Shown here: positions 1 through 6,090 of the stretch, in pieces
Layout of the letters: the number at the start of each line of letters is the position of its first letter
Position numbering within the stretch: the stretch's first letter is position 1
NCBI RefSeq assembly: GCF_001421435.1
Contig: NZ_LMKA01000072.1
Location: 1-39,722, forward strand
Direction of reading: 5' to 3'
Source of the DNA: Chryseobacterium sp. Leaf201
GTDB taxonomy: Bacteria > Bacteroidota > Bacteroidia > Flavobacteriales > Weeksellaceae
DNA: 39,722 nucleotides
Notes under the pieces: model-generated
The model's database searches: none
Seen by the model: the letters and a program-made list of their open reading frames with translations, nothing else
What the model was told of the DNA's origin: nothing
Position numbers and translations under genes: made by a program

Positions 1-97
1 CAGTGGTATAGTTGGCGCGCCTCATGGCAAAGACGGAATCATTATACTTTTTGCCGAATCCAGTAAACTACTCAAACAAAAGATATTAAACGCTAAA

Positions 98-688
98 TTA
101 TTTCAAAACCTTTTCCGTTTCCAGGTTTTTGAGCAGCATCAGCTGAAAAGCTTCTCCCAGTTCATCAGAAGCCCTGCTGATGGCATTCTCCAGCATATGG
201 CGGATCTGTTTTTCCGTGACGCCGGCTTCCGTCCAGCTTTTCCCGGAGGTATGGGAATTCAGGATAAATGGCATGATCCGGTCAATGGCGCAGGCAAAAA
301 TAGCATCAGGCGTCTGCTCTTCTTCAAATTCCAGCCAGAGGTTAAAAAATTCCGAGCGCAGGGGTTCATCCAGGATACCGAAGATTTGCCGGGCCGCTAT
401 CTGTTCTCTTTCAAATTTCCCGATCATGGCTGCTTCATCAAATAAGAAAGTGTCGCCCGCTTCTATTTCCACCAGGTCATGAATGGAAAGCATCCTGATG
501 ACCCGCAGCAGATCAATATCAGCCCTGTTTTTGGCATAGGGAAAAAGAATCTGGGCGAGGATAATAATCTGCCAGGAATGTTCTGCCGTATTTTCTCTCC
601 TGCTGTCGTCTGCGTTATAGTTTCTGCGCTGCACATTTTTCAGGGCATCCACGGCGAGGATAAAATCAATTTCTTTCTGTATTTTCAT
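98..688 (-). CDS. HD-domain metal-dependent phosphohydrolase (YfbR/HDDC2-like)
   Basis: A 196-residue protein with the HD-superfamily metal ligands in order: His37 in TAEHSWQ, His70-Asp71 in SIHDLVEIEAGDT, and Asp136 in AIDRIMPF. The length and the EHSW/HDLVE wording fit the YfbR/HDDC2 branch, whose known members are 5'-deoxynucleotidases; the exact substrate here is an inference. It has no signal peptide, so it should be cytoplasmic. The ATG at 688 is well placed, because the conserved helix that precedes the first His begins soon after it. The gene is divergent from the P450 gene with 170 bp between them. A -7-like element for the minus strand (TATTTTTG read on that strand) lies at 780-787, but no -33 TTG was found. 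Confidence 0.85.
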   Translation of the reverse strand: MKIQKEIDFILAVDALKNVQRRNYNADDSRRENTAEHSWQIIILAQILFPYAKNRADIDLLRVIRMLSIHDLVEIEAGDTFLFDEAAMIGKFEREQIAARQIFGILDEPLRSEFFNLWLEFEEEQTPDAIFACAIDRIMPFILNSHTSGKSWTEAGVTEKQIRHMLENAISRASDELGEAFQLMLLKNLETEKVLK

Positions 689-858
689 TATGCGTTGTAT
701 ATGGTTTATTACAGGATCAGTTCAGCATTTGCTGTTTATCTGTGATTCAATTTTAAATCTTTTTTACCTTAAATCCATACAAAAATAATGGTTTTAAGGT
801 AACCGATTTTTACAGCCATGTAAGAGATTAGTCGTAATTTTAATAAAAAATATATTTT

Positions 859-2199
859 ATGGAGTCCAAGTTCAATTATCCAGCAGAAATTAAAGGAAGA
901 AGGAAGCTGTATTCTTTGGTGAACGGCGTAAGCAACCCGTTGGATACCATCAGTGGAAACCACCGTATTGCGGGGGACATCTACCGTATCAGGGCTAATT
1001 TTACAGACAAAAATTTCATCTTTTCTCAGGACAAAGAGTTTGTGGAATATATTTTAAAGCAGAATCATAAAAATTATTATAAATCCGAAATACAGTCTGT
1101 TACACTCGGGAAATACCTCGGGAACGGACTGCTGACCAACAACGGAAAAGACTGGCTTAAACAGAGAAGGCTGATCCAGCCCGGGTTCAGCAAAGTAAAA
1201 ATTGCCAATCTCGTTTCCATTATGGAGGATGAGATTGATACGGCTTTTCAGCCGTTCGGTACCGGACAGGAAACGGATCTGTATGCGTTTTTTCATTCAC
1301 TGGCCTTCAGCATTGTTGCTAAAACCCTGTTCAGCTCAGATATTGATAAGAATACGGTAAAAGAACTGGGGGAAATCGTTACGGAAATCCAGGAAGTCTT
1401 TGCCAAGGAGGTCCGCCTTCCTTTCTATACCAATATTTTAAAGTTTTTCGGAGTGATAGACCGCAATATTGAGAAAAGCAAAAGAGCAAAAGCAATCCTT
1501 CAGAATATCCTGGACAAACGCAGAAGCTCGGGAGAAGAGAAAAATGACCTCCTGGATATGCTCATCAGTGCCCGGTATGAAGATACCCAGCTTCCTATGT
1601 CTGATGAACAGCTGGTAGACGAAATGCTGATCCTTTTTATTGCAGGCCATGAAACAACAGCCAATGCTTTGAGCTTCATGTTTTTTGAGATCAGCCGGCA
1701 TCCGGAAGCTGAAGAAAAACTCAGAAAAGAAATTACGGCTGAAGGGAATACTCTTTTTTCACCGGAAAGCTTAATGAAAAAATCATACACCTCCAATATC
1801 ATCAAGGAAGCTATGCGGCTTCATTCCCCGGCCTGGGCCATTGACCGGCAGGCACTGGAGGACGACCGTTTTAAAGAGTATTCCTGGCCAAAAGGCACTT
1901 TTATCATCCTGTATATCAGCGGGCTCCACAGGAACCCGAAATACTGGGAACAGCCGGATTCATTTATTCCTGAACGGTTTGATGACGAGAATGCCAGAAA
2001 TTTCGCCTACTACCCTTTCGGAGCCGGGCCAAGGCTTTGTATCGGAGAGCATTTTGCGGTGATGGAAATGGCACTTGTCATCCGCAAATTTTATCAGCAG
2101 TTCACTTTTATTTCTTCCCAACATAAGATTGAGAAAAAGGCATTGGTTACGTTAAGGCCGGTCAGCGTCAAAGGAAAAATTATTACAAATCCACTCTGA
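859..2199 (+). CDS. Cytochrome P450
   Basis: A full-length soluble P450 of 446 residues. Visible hallmarks are the C-helix WLKQRR, the I-helix oxygen-activation motif AGHETT at 262-267, the K-helix ExxR (EAMR, 317-320), the PERF segment, and the heme loop FGAGPRLCIG with the axial Cys394. There is no membrane anchor. It should hydroxylate or oxidise a hydrophobic substrate using separate ferredoxin and reductase partners, which are not encoded nearby. The substrate cannot be read from the sequence; fatty acids and terpenoids are common for bacterial members. The gene is monocistronic; padR follows after a 209-bp gap that holds its own promoter. No strict TAnnTTTG element was found upstream. 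Confidence 0.95.
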   Translation: MESKFNYPAEIKGRRKLYSLVNGVSNPLDTISGNHRIAGDIYRIRANFTDKNFIFSQDKEFVEYILKQNHKNYYKSEIQSVTLGKYLGNGLLTNNGKDWLKQRRLIQPGFSKVKIANLVSIMEDEIDTAFQPFGTGQETDLYAFFHSLAFSIVAKTLFSSDIDKNTVKELGEIVTEIQEVFAKEVRLPFYTNILKFFGVIDRNIEKSKRAKAILQNILDKRRSSGEEKNDLLDMLISARYEDTQLPMSDEQLVDEMLILFIAGHETTANALSFMFFEISRHPEAEEKLRKEITAEGNTLFSPESLMKKSYTSNIIKEAMRLHSPAWAIDRQALEDDRFKEYSWPKGTFIILYISGLHRNPKYWEQPDSFIPERFDDENARNFAYYPFGAGPRLCIGEHFAVMEMALVIRKFYQQFTFISSQHKIEKKALVTLRPVSVKGKIITNPL

Positions 2200-2297
2200 T
2201 TTCTCTTTATTTTTATTCTGATTAATTTTTCATAAAAATAATTTAACTGATAATCAATTATTTATGTTATTTTATTTTAAAATTCCACTACTTTGTA

Positions 2298-2329
2298 TTG
2301 CATATTACCATTTTAATTACATATCTTTG
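2298..2329 (+). promoter_or_regulatory. Promoter of padR-pspC
   Basis: TTG at 2298-2300, a 21-bp spacer, then TATCTTTG at 2322-2329 fits the Bacteroidetes/flavobacterial sigma consensus TTG-N17..23-TAnnTTTG. Transcription would start near 2335, giving a leader of about 75 nt before padR. The -7 box lies inside the inverted repeat at 2317-2337. Confidence 0.6.
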
Positions 2330-2337
2330 TAATGTAA
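2317..2337. promoter_or_regulatory. Inverted repeat TTACAT-N9-ATGTAA, candidate PadR operator
   Basis: A perfect 6-bp inverted repeat with a 9-bp spacer overlaps the -7 box of the padR promoter. PadR-family repressors typically bind ATGT/ACAT-type dyads at their own promoters, so autorepression is a reasonable inference. AT-richness makes a chance dyad possible, and no binding evidence can be seen in sequence alone. Confidence 0.45.
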
Positions 2338-2408
2338 AATCGGAATAGGTTCAACTAGCTAGGAACTGAAGTCTGAAATAAATAACTAATTGACAAAACT
2401 TATTAAAG

Positions 2409-2738
2409 ATGAATACTGAAAATACCAAAGCGCAAATGCGGAAAGGGATTCTGGAATTCTGTATTTTAAGTCTCATCAATCAACGCGAAATGTATGTTTC
2501 TGATTTGATTGATGCACTGAAAAAGGGAAAACTGGATGTAGTGGAAGGAACCCTCTACCCTCTTTTAACAAGATTAAAAAACGGTGAATTCCTTTCTTAC
2601 CGATGGGAAGAATCCACAGGAGGCCCGCCAAGAAAATACTATCAGATCACAGAAAAAGGAAAACTGTTTCTGGATGAACTTCAGAATACCTGGAATGAAC
2701 TAACTGCTTCAGTCAACCAAATCACTCAAAAAAATTAA
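2409..2738 (+). CDS. PadR-family transcriptional regulator
   Basis: A 109-residue winged-helix protein typical of the short PadR group (subfamily 2). The DNA-binding core covers roughly residues 10-85. It carries the family wording in which ILSLI is followed by YVSDLIDAL, then VVEGTLYPLLTRLK, then GGPPRKYYQITEKGK in the wing. A C-terminal helix (about 86-109) would dimerise. It is followed 12 bp later by the PspC-domain gene, a pairing that is common in Bacteroidetes, so the two are very likely one operon. The upstream inverted repeat over its -7 box suggests autoregulation. The effector is unknown. Confidence 0.93.
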   Translation: MNTENTKAQMRKGILEFCILSLINQREMYVSDLIDALKKGKLDVVEGTLYPLLTRLKNGEFLSYRWEESTGGPPRKYYQITEKGKLFLDELQNTWNELTASVNQITQKN

Positions 2739-2750
2739 AAAAACAAAGCT

Positions 2751-4475
2751 ATGAACAAAACACTCTCAATAGGACTCGCAGGTTTTTCTTTTACGATAGA
2801 AGAACATGCATATATAAAACTCAGCGATTACCTGAACGCCCTGAGAAGCTCACTGGATGCTTCGGAAGCTGATGAGGTAATGCACGATATAGAAATCAGA
2901 ATGGTTGAAATCTTCAGAGATACCATGGCAAAACGTGAAGTGATTAATGATGGGGATGTAGAAGCAGTGATTGCACAGATCGGGAGCCCGGAAAAAATCG
3001 AAGAACAGGAAGAGGCTTATTATTCTGAAAAGAACACCAGAAGAACTGCAGCGGCAGGCAGTGAGTATACGGATAAGAAACAGCTGTTCCGTGATCCTGA
3101 AAGACAGAAAGTAGCCGGAGTATGCGCAGGCCTTGCAGCCTATTTCGGAATGGATCTTACAGCGATGAGGCTGATCTGGGTTGGGGCATTTTTATTTCTT
3201 TGGGTAGCACCGGGATCTTCATTTCTGGTTATCATCCTGTATTTTATCCTTTGGGCAGTGCTTCCGAAAGCTGAAACCGCATCAGATTTCCTGAAAATGA
3301 AAGGAAAGCCTCTGAATTTTGATAATTTAAAGGAAGAATCCAGTAAAATTGTACAGTTTGCCAATGAAACGACCACAAGAGCAGGTGAAATTTATATTGA
3401 GAACAAACCTTACATCAATAATGCAGGCAGCGGAGTCTGGAATATCCTGAAATATATTGTAGGCGCATTTTTCGCTATCATGGCAGTCAGCAGTATCATC
3501 GGTGTGTTTGTGGTGTTCGGACTGTTCGGGATTGATTCTGATTTCCCGGGAGCCAATGAAATGAAATTTTACTTTGATGAAGACGGATTATACAATGTTT
3601 TGGCAGCACTTATCATTATCGGGTCTTTAATTCCTGCATTAATTTTCAGTCTGTTGAGTATTAAGATTTTCTCACCCAAAACAAAGCTGAGAAATATCGG
3701 ATGGGTTTTAGGCGCACTGTTCCTTACGATAATCGGTCTTGGAACGTACTTCGGATTGAGTATGGCTAAAAGAGAGATGATCTTCAAAGGACACAAAGAA
3801 GATACGGAAGAAGTAGCAATCAACACAACTTCAGATACTTTATATGTTGACTCTAAGCAGATTACCATCCCACAGAACTTTACAGCCTATGATGACAACC
3901 TTTATTCTGACAGGGTGTCGGTTTACAGAAAAGACTGGATCCATGTAGATGTTACAAGAAAAGCAAACATCAAGACGCCTTATCTGATCATTAAAAAAGA
4001 GGCTAAAGGATATAACCTTCCACTGAATGTAAATGTTCCGGTAGAAATTGTCAACAACAGAATCATGCTTCCTAATTTCATCAAGTATGCGTACGAACAC
4101 AGATTCAGAGATTACAACGTCGATTATGAACTGGTTGTTCCGCAAAATACAATTGTTCTTCCGGTAAAAGACGATGCAATTAATTTTGACGGCGACCTGA
4201 ATGCAGACGGTATCAATGACAGCGACCAGGAAAAAGACGAGGACGGAAACATTAAGATTGAAAAAAACAAAATTACGGTGAACGGTTCTACCATTGAGTA
4301 CAATTCGGAAGATGACAATAACGACAGTATTATCATCAACGGCAAAAAAGTCCCGAGCAACAAAGCGGACCAGGTAATTGACTCCATGAAAAACAGCATC
4401 AGAAAGATGAAAGGTGCGAATATAGACTTCAATGTAGACGAAGATAAAAACGAAATTACCATAAAGACTAAATAA
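2751..4475 (+). CDS. PspC-domain membrane protein (stress/envelope-associated)
   Basis: A 574-residue protein with three parts. Residues 1-90 are a helical cytosolic segment that resembles the domain seen in PadR-linked membrane proteins. Residues about 111-173 are a PspC domain with the RDPERQKVAGVCAGLAAYFG signature and two hydrophobic helices. Further membrane helices lie near 232-260, 283-305 and 316-337, followed by a hydrophilic C-terminal domain from about 340 to 574. PspC in proteobacteria is a membrane sensor of the phage-shock response; the role in flavobacteria is less defined. Residues 480-500 are Asp/Asn/Gly-rich in the DxNxDGxxD style of calcium-binding repeats. The gene lies directly downstream of padR with no promoter between them. 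Confidence 0.88.
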   Translation: MNKTLSIGLAGFSFTIEEHAYIKLSDYLNALRSSLDASEADEVMHDIEIRMVEIFRDTMAKREVINDGDVEAVIAQIGSPEKIEEQEEAYYSEKNTRRTAAAGSEYTDKKQLFRDPERQKVAGVCAGLAAYFGMDLTAMRLIWVGAFLFLWVAPGSSFLVIILYFILWAVLPKAETASDFLKMKGKPLNFDNLKEESSKIVQFANETTTRAGEIYIENKPYINNAGSGVWNILKYIVGAFFAIMAVSSIIGVFVVFGLFGIDSDFPGANEMKFYFDEDGLYNVLAALIIIGSLIPALIFSLLSIKIFSPKTKLRNIGWVLGALFLTIIGLGTYFGLSMAKREMIFKGHKEDTEEVAINTTSDTLYVDSKQITIPQNFTAYDDNLYSDRVSVYRKDWIHVDVTRKANIKTPYLIIKKEAKGYNLPLNVNVPVEIVNNRIMLPNFIKYAYEHRFRDYNVDYELVVPQNTIVLPVKDDAINFDGDLNADGINDSDQEKDEDGNIKIEKNKITVNGSTIEYNSEDDNNDSIIINGKKVPSNKADQVIDSMKNSIRKMKGANIDFNVDEDKNEITIKTK

Positions 4476-4482
4476 CTCACTG

Positions 4483-4546
4483 GAGAGAGTGGCAGAAGGT
4501 GTGGAGGGATAACCCAACCGTTTGAAATTCACACCCTTCTTCTCTC
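4483..4546 (+). other. Imperfect stem-loop after pspC
   Basis: GAGAGA (4483-4488) can pair with TCTCTC (4541-4546), and AGAAGG-TGTG (4494-4503) can pair with CACACCCTTCT (4530-4540) with one bulged base. No U-tract follows (the next bases are A-rich). It may protect the 3' end of the padR-pspC mRNA or be a factor-dependent end, but it is not a classical intrinsic terminator. Confidence 0.35.
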
Positions 4547-4566
4547 AAAATAAATTAAAAAAAATC

Positions 4567-4611
4567 TACATTTAATGTATTATGTAAATAAAAATCTTTA
4601 CATTTGTGTAG
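4567..4611. promoter_or_regulatory. Promoter region of the micropeptide with ATGTA/TACAT repeats
   Basis: TACATTTG at 4599-4606 matches the flavobacterial -7 box. No exact TTG lies 17-23 bp upstream (an ATG triplet stands at a 21-bp spacing). The region contains TACAT-N3-ATGTA (4567-4579) and ATGTAAA-N8-TTTACAT (4582-4603), the same half-sites as in the dyad over the padR promoter. A start near 4612 would give a leader of about 38 nt for the ORF at 4650. Shared PadR control is an inference. Confidence 0.4.
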
Positions 4612-4649
4612 AAAAAATAACCTAGGACACTTAAAAATATTAAATAATC

Positions 4650-4712
4650 ATGGTACAGTTAGCATTAGAAATTGTAATCAAAATCGTAGATTTAATCAGC
4701 GGTTTATTTTAA
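4650..4712 (+). CDS. 20-residue amphipathic micropeptide (PSM-like or toxin-like candidate)
   Basis: ATG to TAA encodes MVQLALEIVIKIVDLISGLF. Polar residues fall at 3, 7, 11, 14 and 17/18, i.e. every 3-4 residues, so one face of a helix is polar and the rest is almost purely Val/Ile/Leu/Phe. This is the pattern of phenol-soluble modulins, delta-lysin-type peptides and small type I toxins. There is no cleavable signal or GG leader. A -7 box lies 44-51 bp upstream of the ATG, and an intrinsic terminator starts 27 bp downstream, so the ORF sits in its own transcription unit between pspC and the acyltransferase. I recognise no named family; function is open. Translation is not proven. Confidence 0.55.
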   Translation: MVQLALEIVIKIVDLISGLF

Positions 4713-4729
4713 GAGCGATAATATTTCAA

Positions 4730-4737
4730 TATATTTG
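4730..4737 (+). promoter_or_regulatory. Candidate -7 box (TATATTTG) for the acyltransferase
   Basis: TATATTTG matches TAnnTTTG, and transcription would begin near 4743, inside the left arm of the terminator hairpin that ends the micropeptide unit. A transcript starting there would lack part of the stem and so escape termination. No -33 TTG at the usual spacing was found, and a chance match is possible in such AT-rich DNA. Confidence 0.3.
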
Positions 4738-4738
4738 T

Positions 4739-4768
4739 AAAGTATAACCAAAGTGGTTATACTTTTTT
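4739..4768 (+). terminator. Intrinsic terminator after the micropeptide
   Basis: A perfect 11-bp stem AAAGTATAACC / GGTTATACTTT (4739-4749 and 4755-4765) with a 5-nt loop is followed by a T-run through 4768. It closes the micropeptide transcript only 17 bp before the acyltransferase start codon. Confidence 0.85.
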
Positions 4769-4785
4769 GTTTTAATCCAAACGAT

Positions 4786-5382
4786 ATGAGAAAGCTGCTG
4801 GGCAAGCTGATGCTAAAATTAATGGGCTGGAAAGTTGTTTTACAGGGTGATGTAAACAGCCTGAACCGATGCATTCTGGTGGTGGCCCCCCATACCCATA
4901 ATATGGAATACATCCTGGGCAACCTGGCCTACTGGTCTTTAAACAAGCCCCTGAAAATCATCATCAAAGATGCCCACACCAAGGCATGGTACGGAAGTAC
5001 CGTAAGAGGACTGGGCGGAATCGGTATTGACAGGAGCCAGAAAAATGACCTGGTGAATTTTGTAGCCCAACAGTTTGCCAAAGATGACTTCAGCCTGGTA
5101 ATTACCCCTGAAGGAACGCGCAGCTGGGTACCGAAATGGAGAAAAGGTTTTTATCACATGGCACTGGCCGCAAAAGTCCCGATTGTTTTAGCAGCAGGAG
5201 ATTTTAAACGCAACAGGGTGTATCTGGGCTACACCATTCCTTATGAAAGGATTGCATCGGTACCGTTCACGGAAATCATGCAGGAAATCCAGGACTACTA
5301 TATCAAAAATGATATTGTGCCGAAAATACCGGCAAACTGGAACCCGAATATCATGGGGAACGAGTCAGAAGTCAAAAGTTAG
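4786..5382 (+). CDS. PlsC-family 1-acyl-glycerol-3-phosphate-type acyltransferase
   Basis: A 198-residue membrane-associated acyltransferase. Motif I is the HX4E box starting at His36 (HTHNME), and motif III is PEGTRS at 108-113, used to bind the phosphate of the acceptor. An internal GGIGIDR and the VPIVLAAGDFK segment complete the family pattern. The family moves an acyl chain from acyl-CoA or acyl-ACP to lysophosphatidic acid or a related lysolipid at the inner membrane; the real acceptor here is unknown. The ATG at 4786 is chosen over an in-frame GTG at 4753, because that GTG lies inside the terminator hairpin. The stop TAG falls in a tandem 14-bp repeat. Confidence 0.85.
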   Translation: MRKLLGKLMLKLMGWKVVLQGDVNSLNRCILVVAPHTHNMEYILGNLAYWSLNKPLKIIIKDAHTKAWYGSTVRGLGGIGIDRSQKNDLVNFVAQQFAKDDFSLVITPEGTRSWVPKWRKGFYHMALAAKVPIVLAAGDFKRNRVYLGYTIPYERIASVPFTEIMQEIQDYYIKNDIVPKIPANWNPNIMGNESEVKS

Positions 5383-5403
5383 AAATTAGAAGTTAGAAAT
5401 TAG
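5376..5403. repeat. Two tandem 14-bp repeats, AAGTTAGAAATTAG
   Basis: Two exact copies (5376-5389 and 5390-5403) stand head to tail and supply the TAG stop codon of the acyltransferase. A further partial match (GAAGTCAAAAGTTAG) precedes them. Similar TTAG-rich tandem units occur between genes in flavobacterial genomes, so this may be a dispersed intergenic element. Confidence 0.7.
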
Positions 5404-5443
5404 ATGTTGCCAAAATTACTTATTATCAGTTACTTATACATCC

Positions 5444-5878
5444 ATGTACACAAAAGATAAAACCAAAGCGCAGATATTAGAATTTATCAACAACTGGGGT
5501 GAAGAGACCTTTGCCAAAACACTGGACATACAGTTTACAGACATTGATCTGGAGAATGAAACACTGACGGCCACAATGCCGGTATTACCGAGAATCCATC
5601 AGCCTTTCGGGATTATGCACGGCGGTGCAAGCTGCGTTCTGGCCGAAACCATGGGTTCAAGCCTGTCCAATATCTTTATTGACGGCGAAAAGTATTGTGG
5701 TGTAGGTACCAACATCAATACAAATCATTTAAGAAGCAAAAAGAGCGGAATGGTAACCGCTGTTGCCAGATTCATCAGGAAAGGAAGAAGCATGCACGTT
5801 TCTGAAATAGAAATCCGTGACGAGAAAGATCAGCTGATCAGCCACACCACGATGACCAATACGATTATCAATAAATAA
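5444..5878 (+). CDS. Hotdog-fold thioesterase, PaaI/YdiI (MenI-like)
   Basis: A 144-residue single hotdog-domain protein with the PaaI/YdiI signature HGGASCVLAETMGS (59-72); Glu68 occupies the catalytic acidic position of YdiI-type enzymes. The family hydrolyses aryl- or acyl-CoA thioesters. YdiI/MenI members cleave 1,4-dihydroxy-2-naphthoyl-CoA in menaquinone synthesis. The isochorismate synthase gene lies 2.3 kb downstream on the same strand, which supports a menaquinone role, but that is an inference and a general thioesterase role is possible. It is followed by a strong intrinsic terminator, so it ends its own transcript. Confidence 0.85.
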   Translation: MYTKDKTKAQILEFINNWGEETFAKTLDIQFTDIDLENETLTATMPVLPRIHQPFGIMHGGASCVLAETMGSSLSNIFIDGEKYCGVGTNINTNHLRSKKSGMVTAVARFIRKGRSMHVSEIEIRDEKDQLISHTTMTNTIINK

Positions 5879-5898
5879 GATTCATTTAAAAAATACAG

Positions 5899-5924
5899 GC
5901 TCAAAAAAAATTTGAGCTTTTTTT
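5899..5924 (+). terminator. Intrinsic terminator after the thioesterase
   Basis: GCTCAAA (5899-5905), a 5-A loop and TTTGAGC (5911-5917) are followed by seven T residues (5918-5924). It separates the thioesterase from the sigma-factor unit. Confidence 0.85.
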
Positions 5925-6090
5925 ATGTTACAGCTGCAACCTTTTATTTTTTCTGCATCTTATAATAAAATAACAACCATGAAAACTTTTATTTTAGTTT
6001 TTAACCTCGCCTGAAATTAGTGATTACTCATTTTATTAAGAAATAGTCATCCTGCACAAAAACTAAAAATGTGAAACCAACCAATTAATT

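Noticed and set aside
1..97. Open frame running in from the left edge on the plus strand
   Set aside because: It continues for about 350 bp antisense to the well-supported HD gene and shows no recognised domain; the 97 bp before that gene hold nothing I can support.
3840..4532. 230-residue ORF on the minus strand
   Set aside because: It is antisense to the pspC gene; its composition mirrors the Asp-rich codons of the real gene.
4753..4785. GTG-initiated extension of the acyltransferase
   Set aside because: The GTG lies inside the terminator hairpin and the added residues do not resemble the family; ATG 4786 fits better.
5979..6014. 11-codon ORF starting like a signal peptide (MKTFILVFNLA)
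   Set aside because: Too short, no promoter, no terminator of its own; it may be a relic of a lost exported gene, but nothing else supports that.
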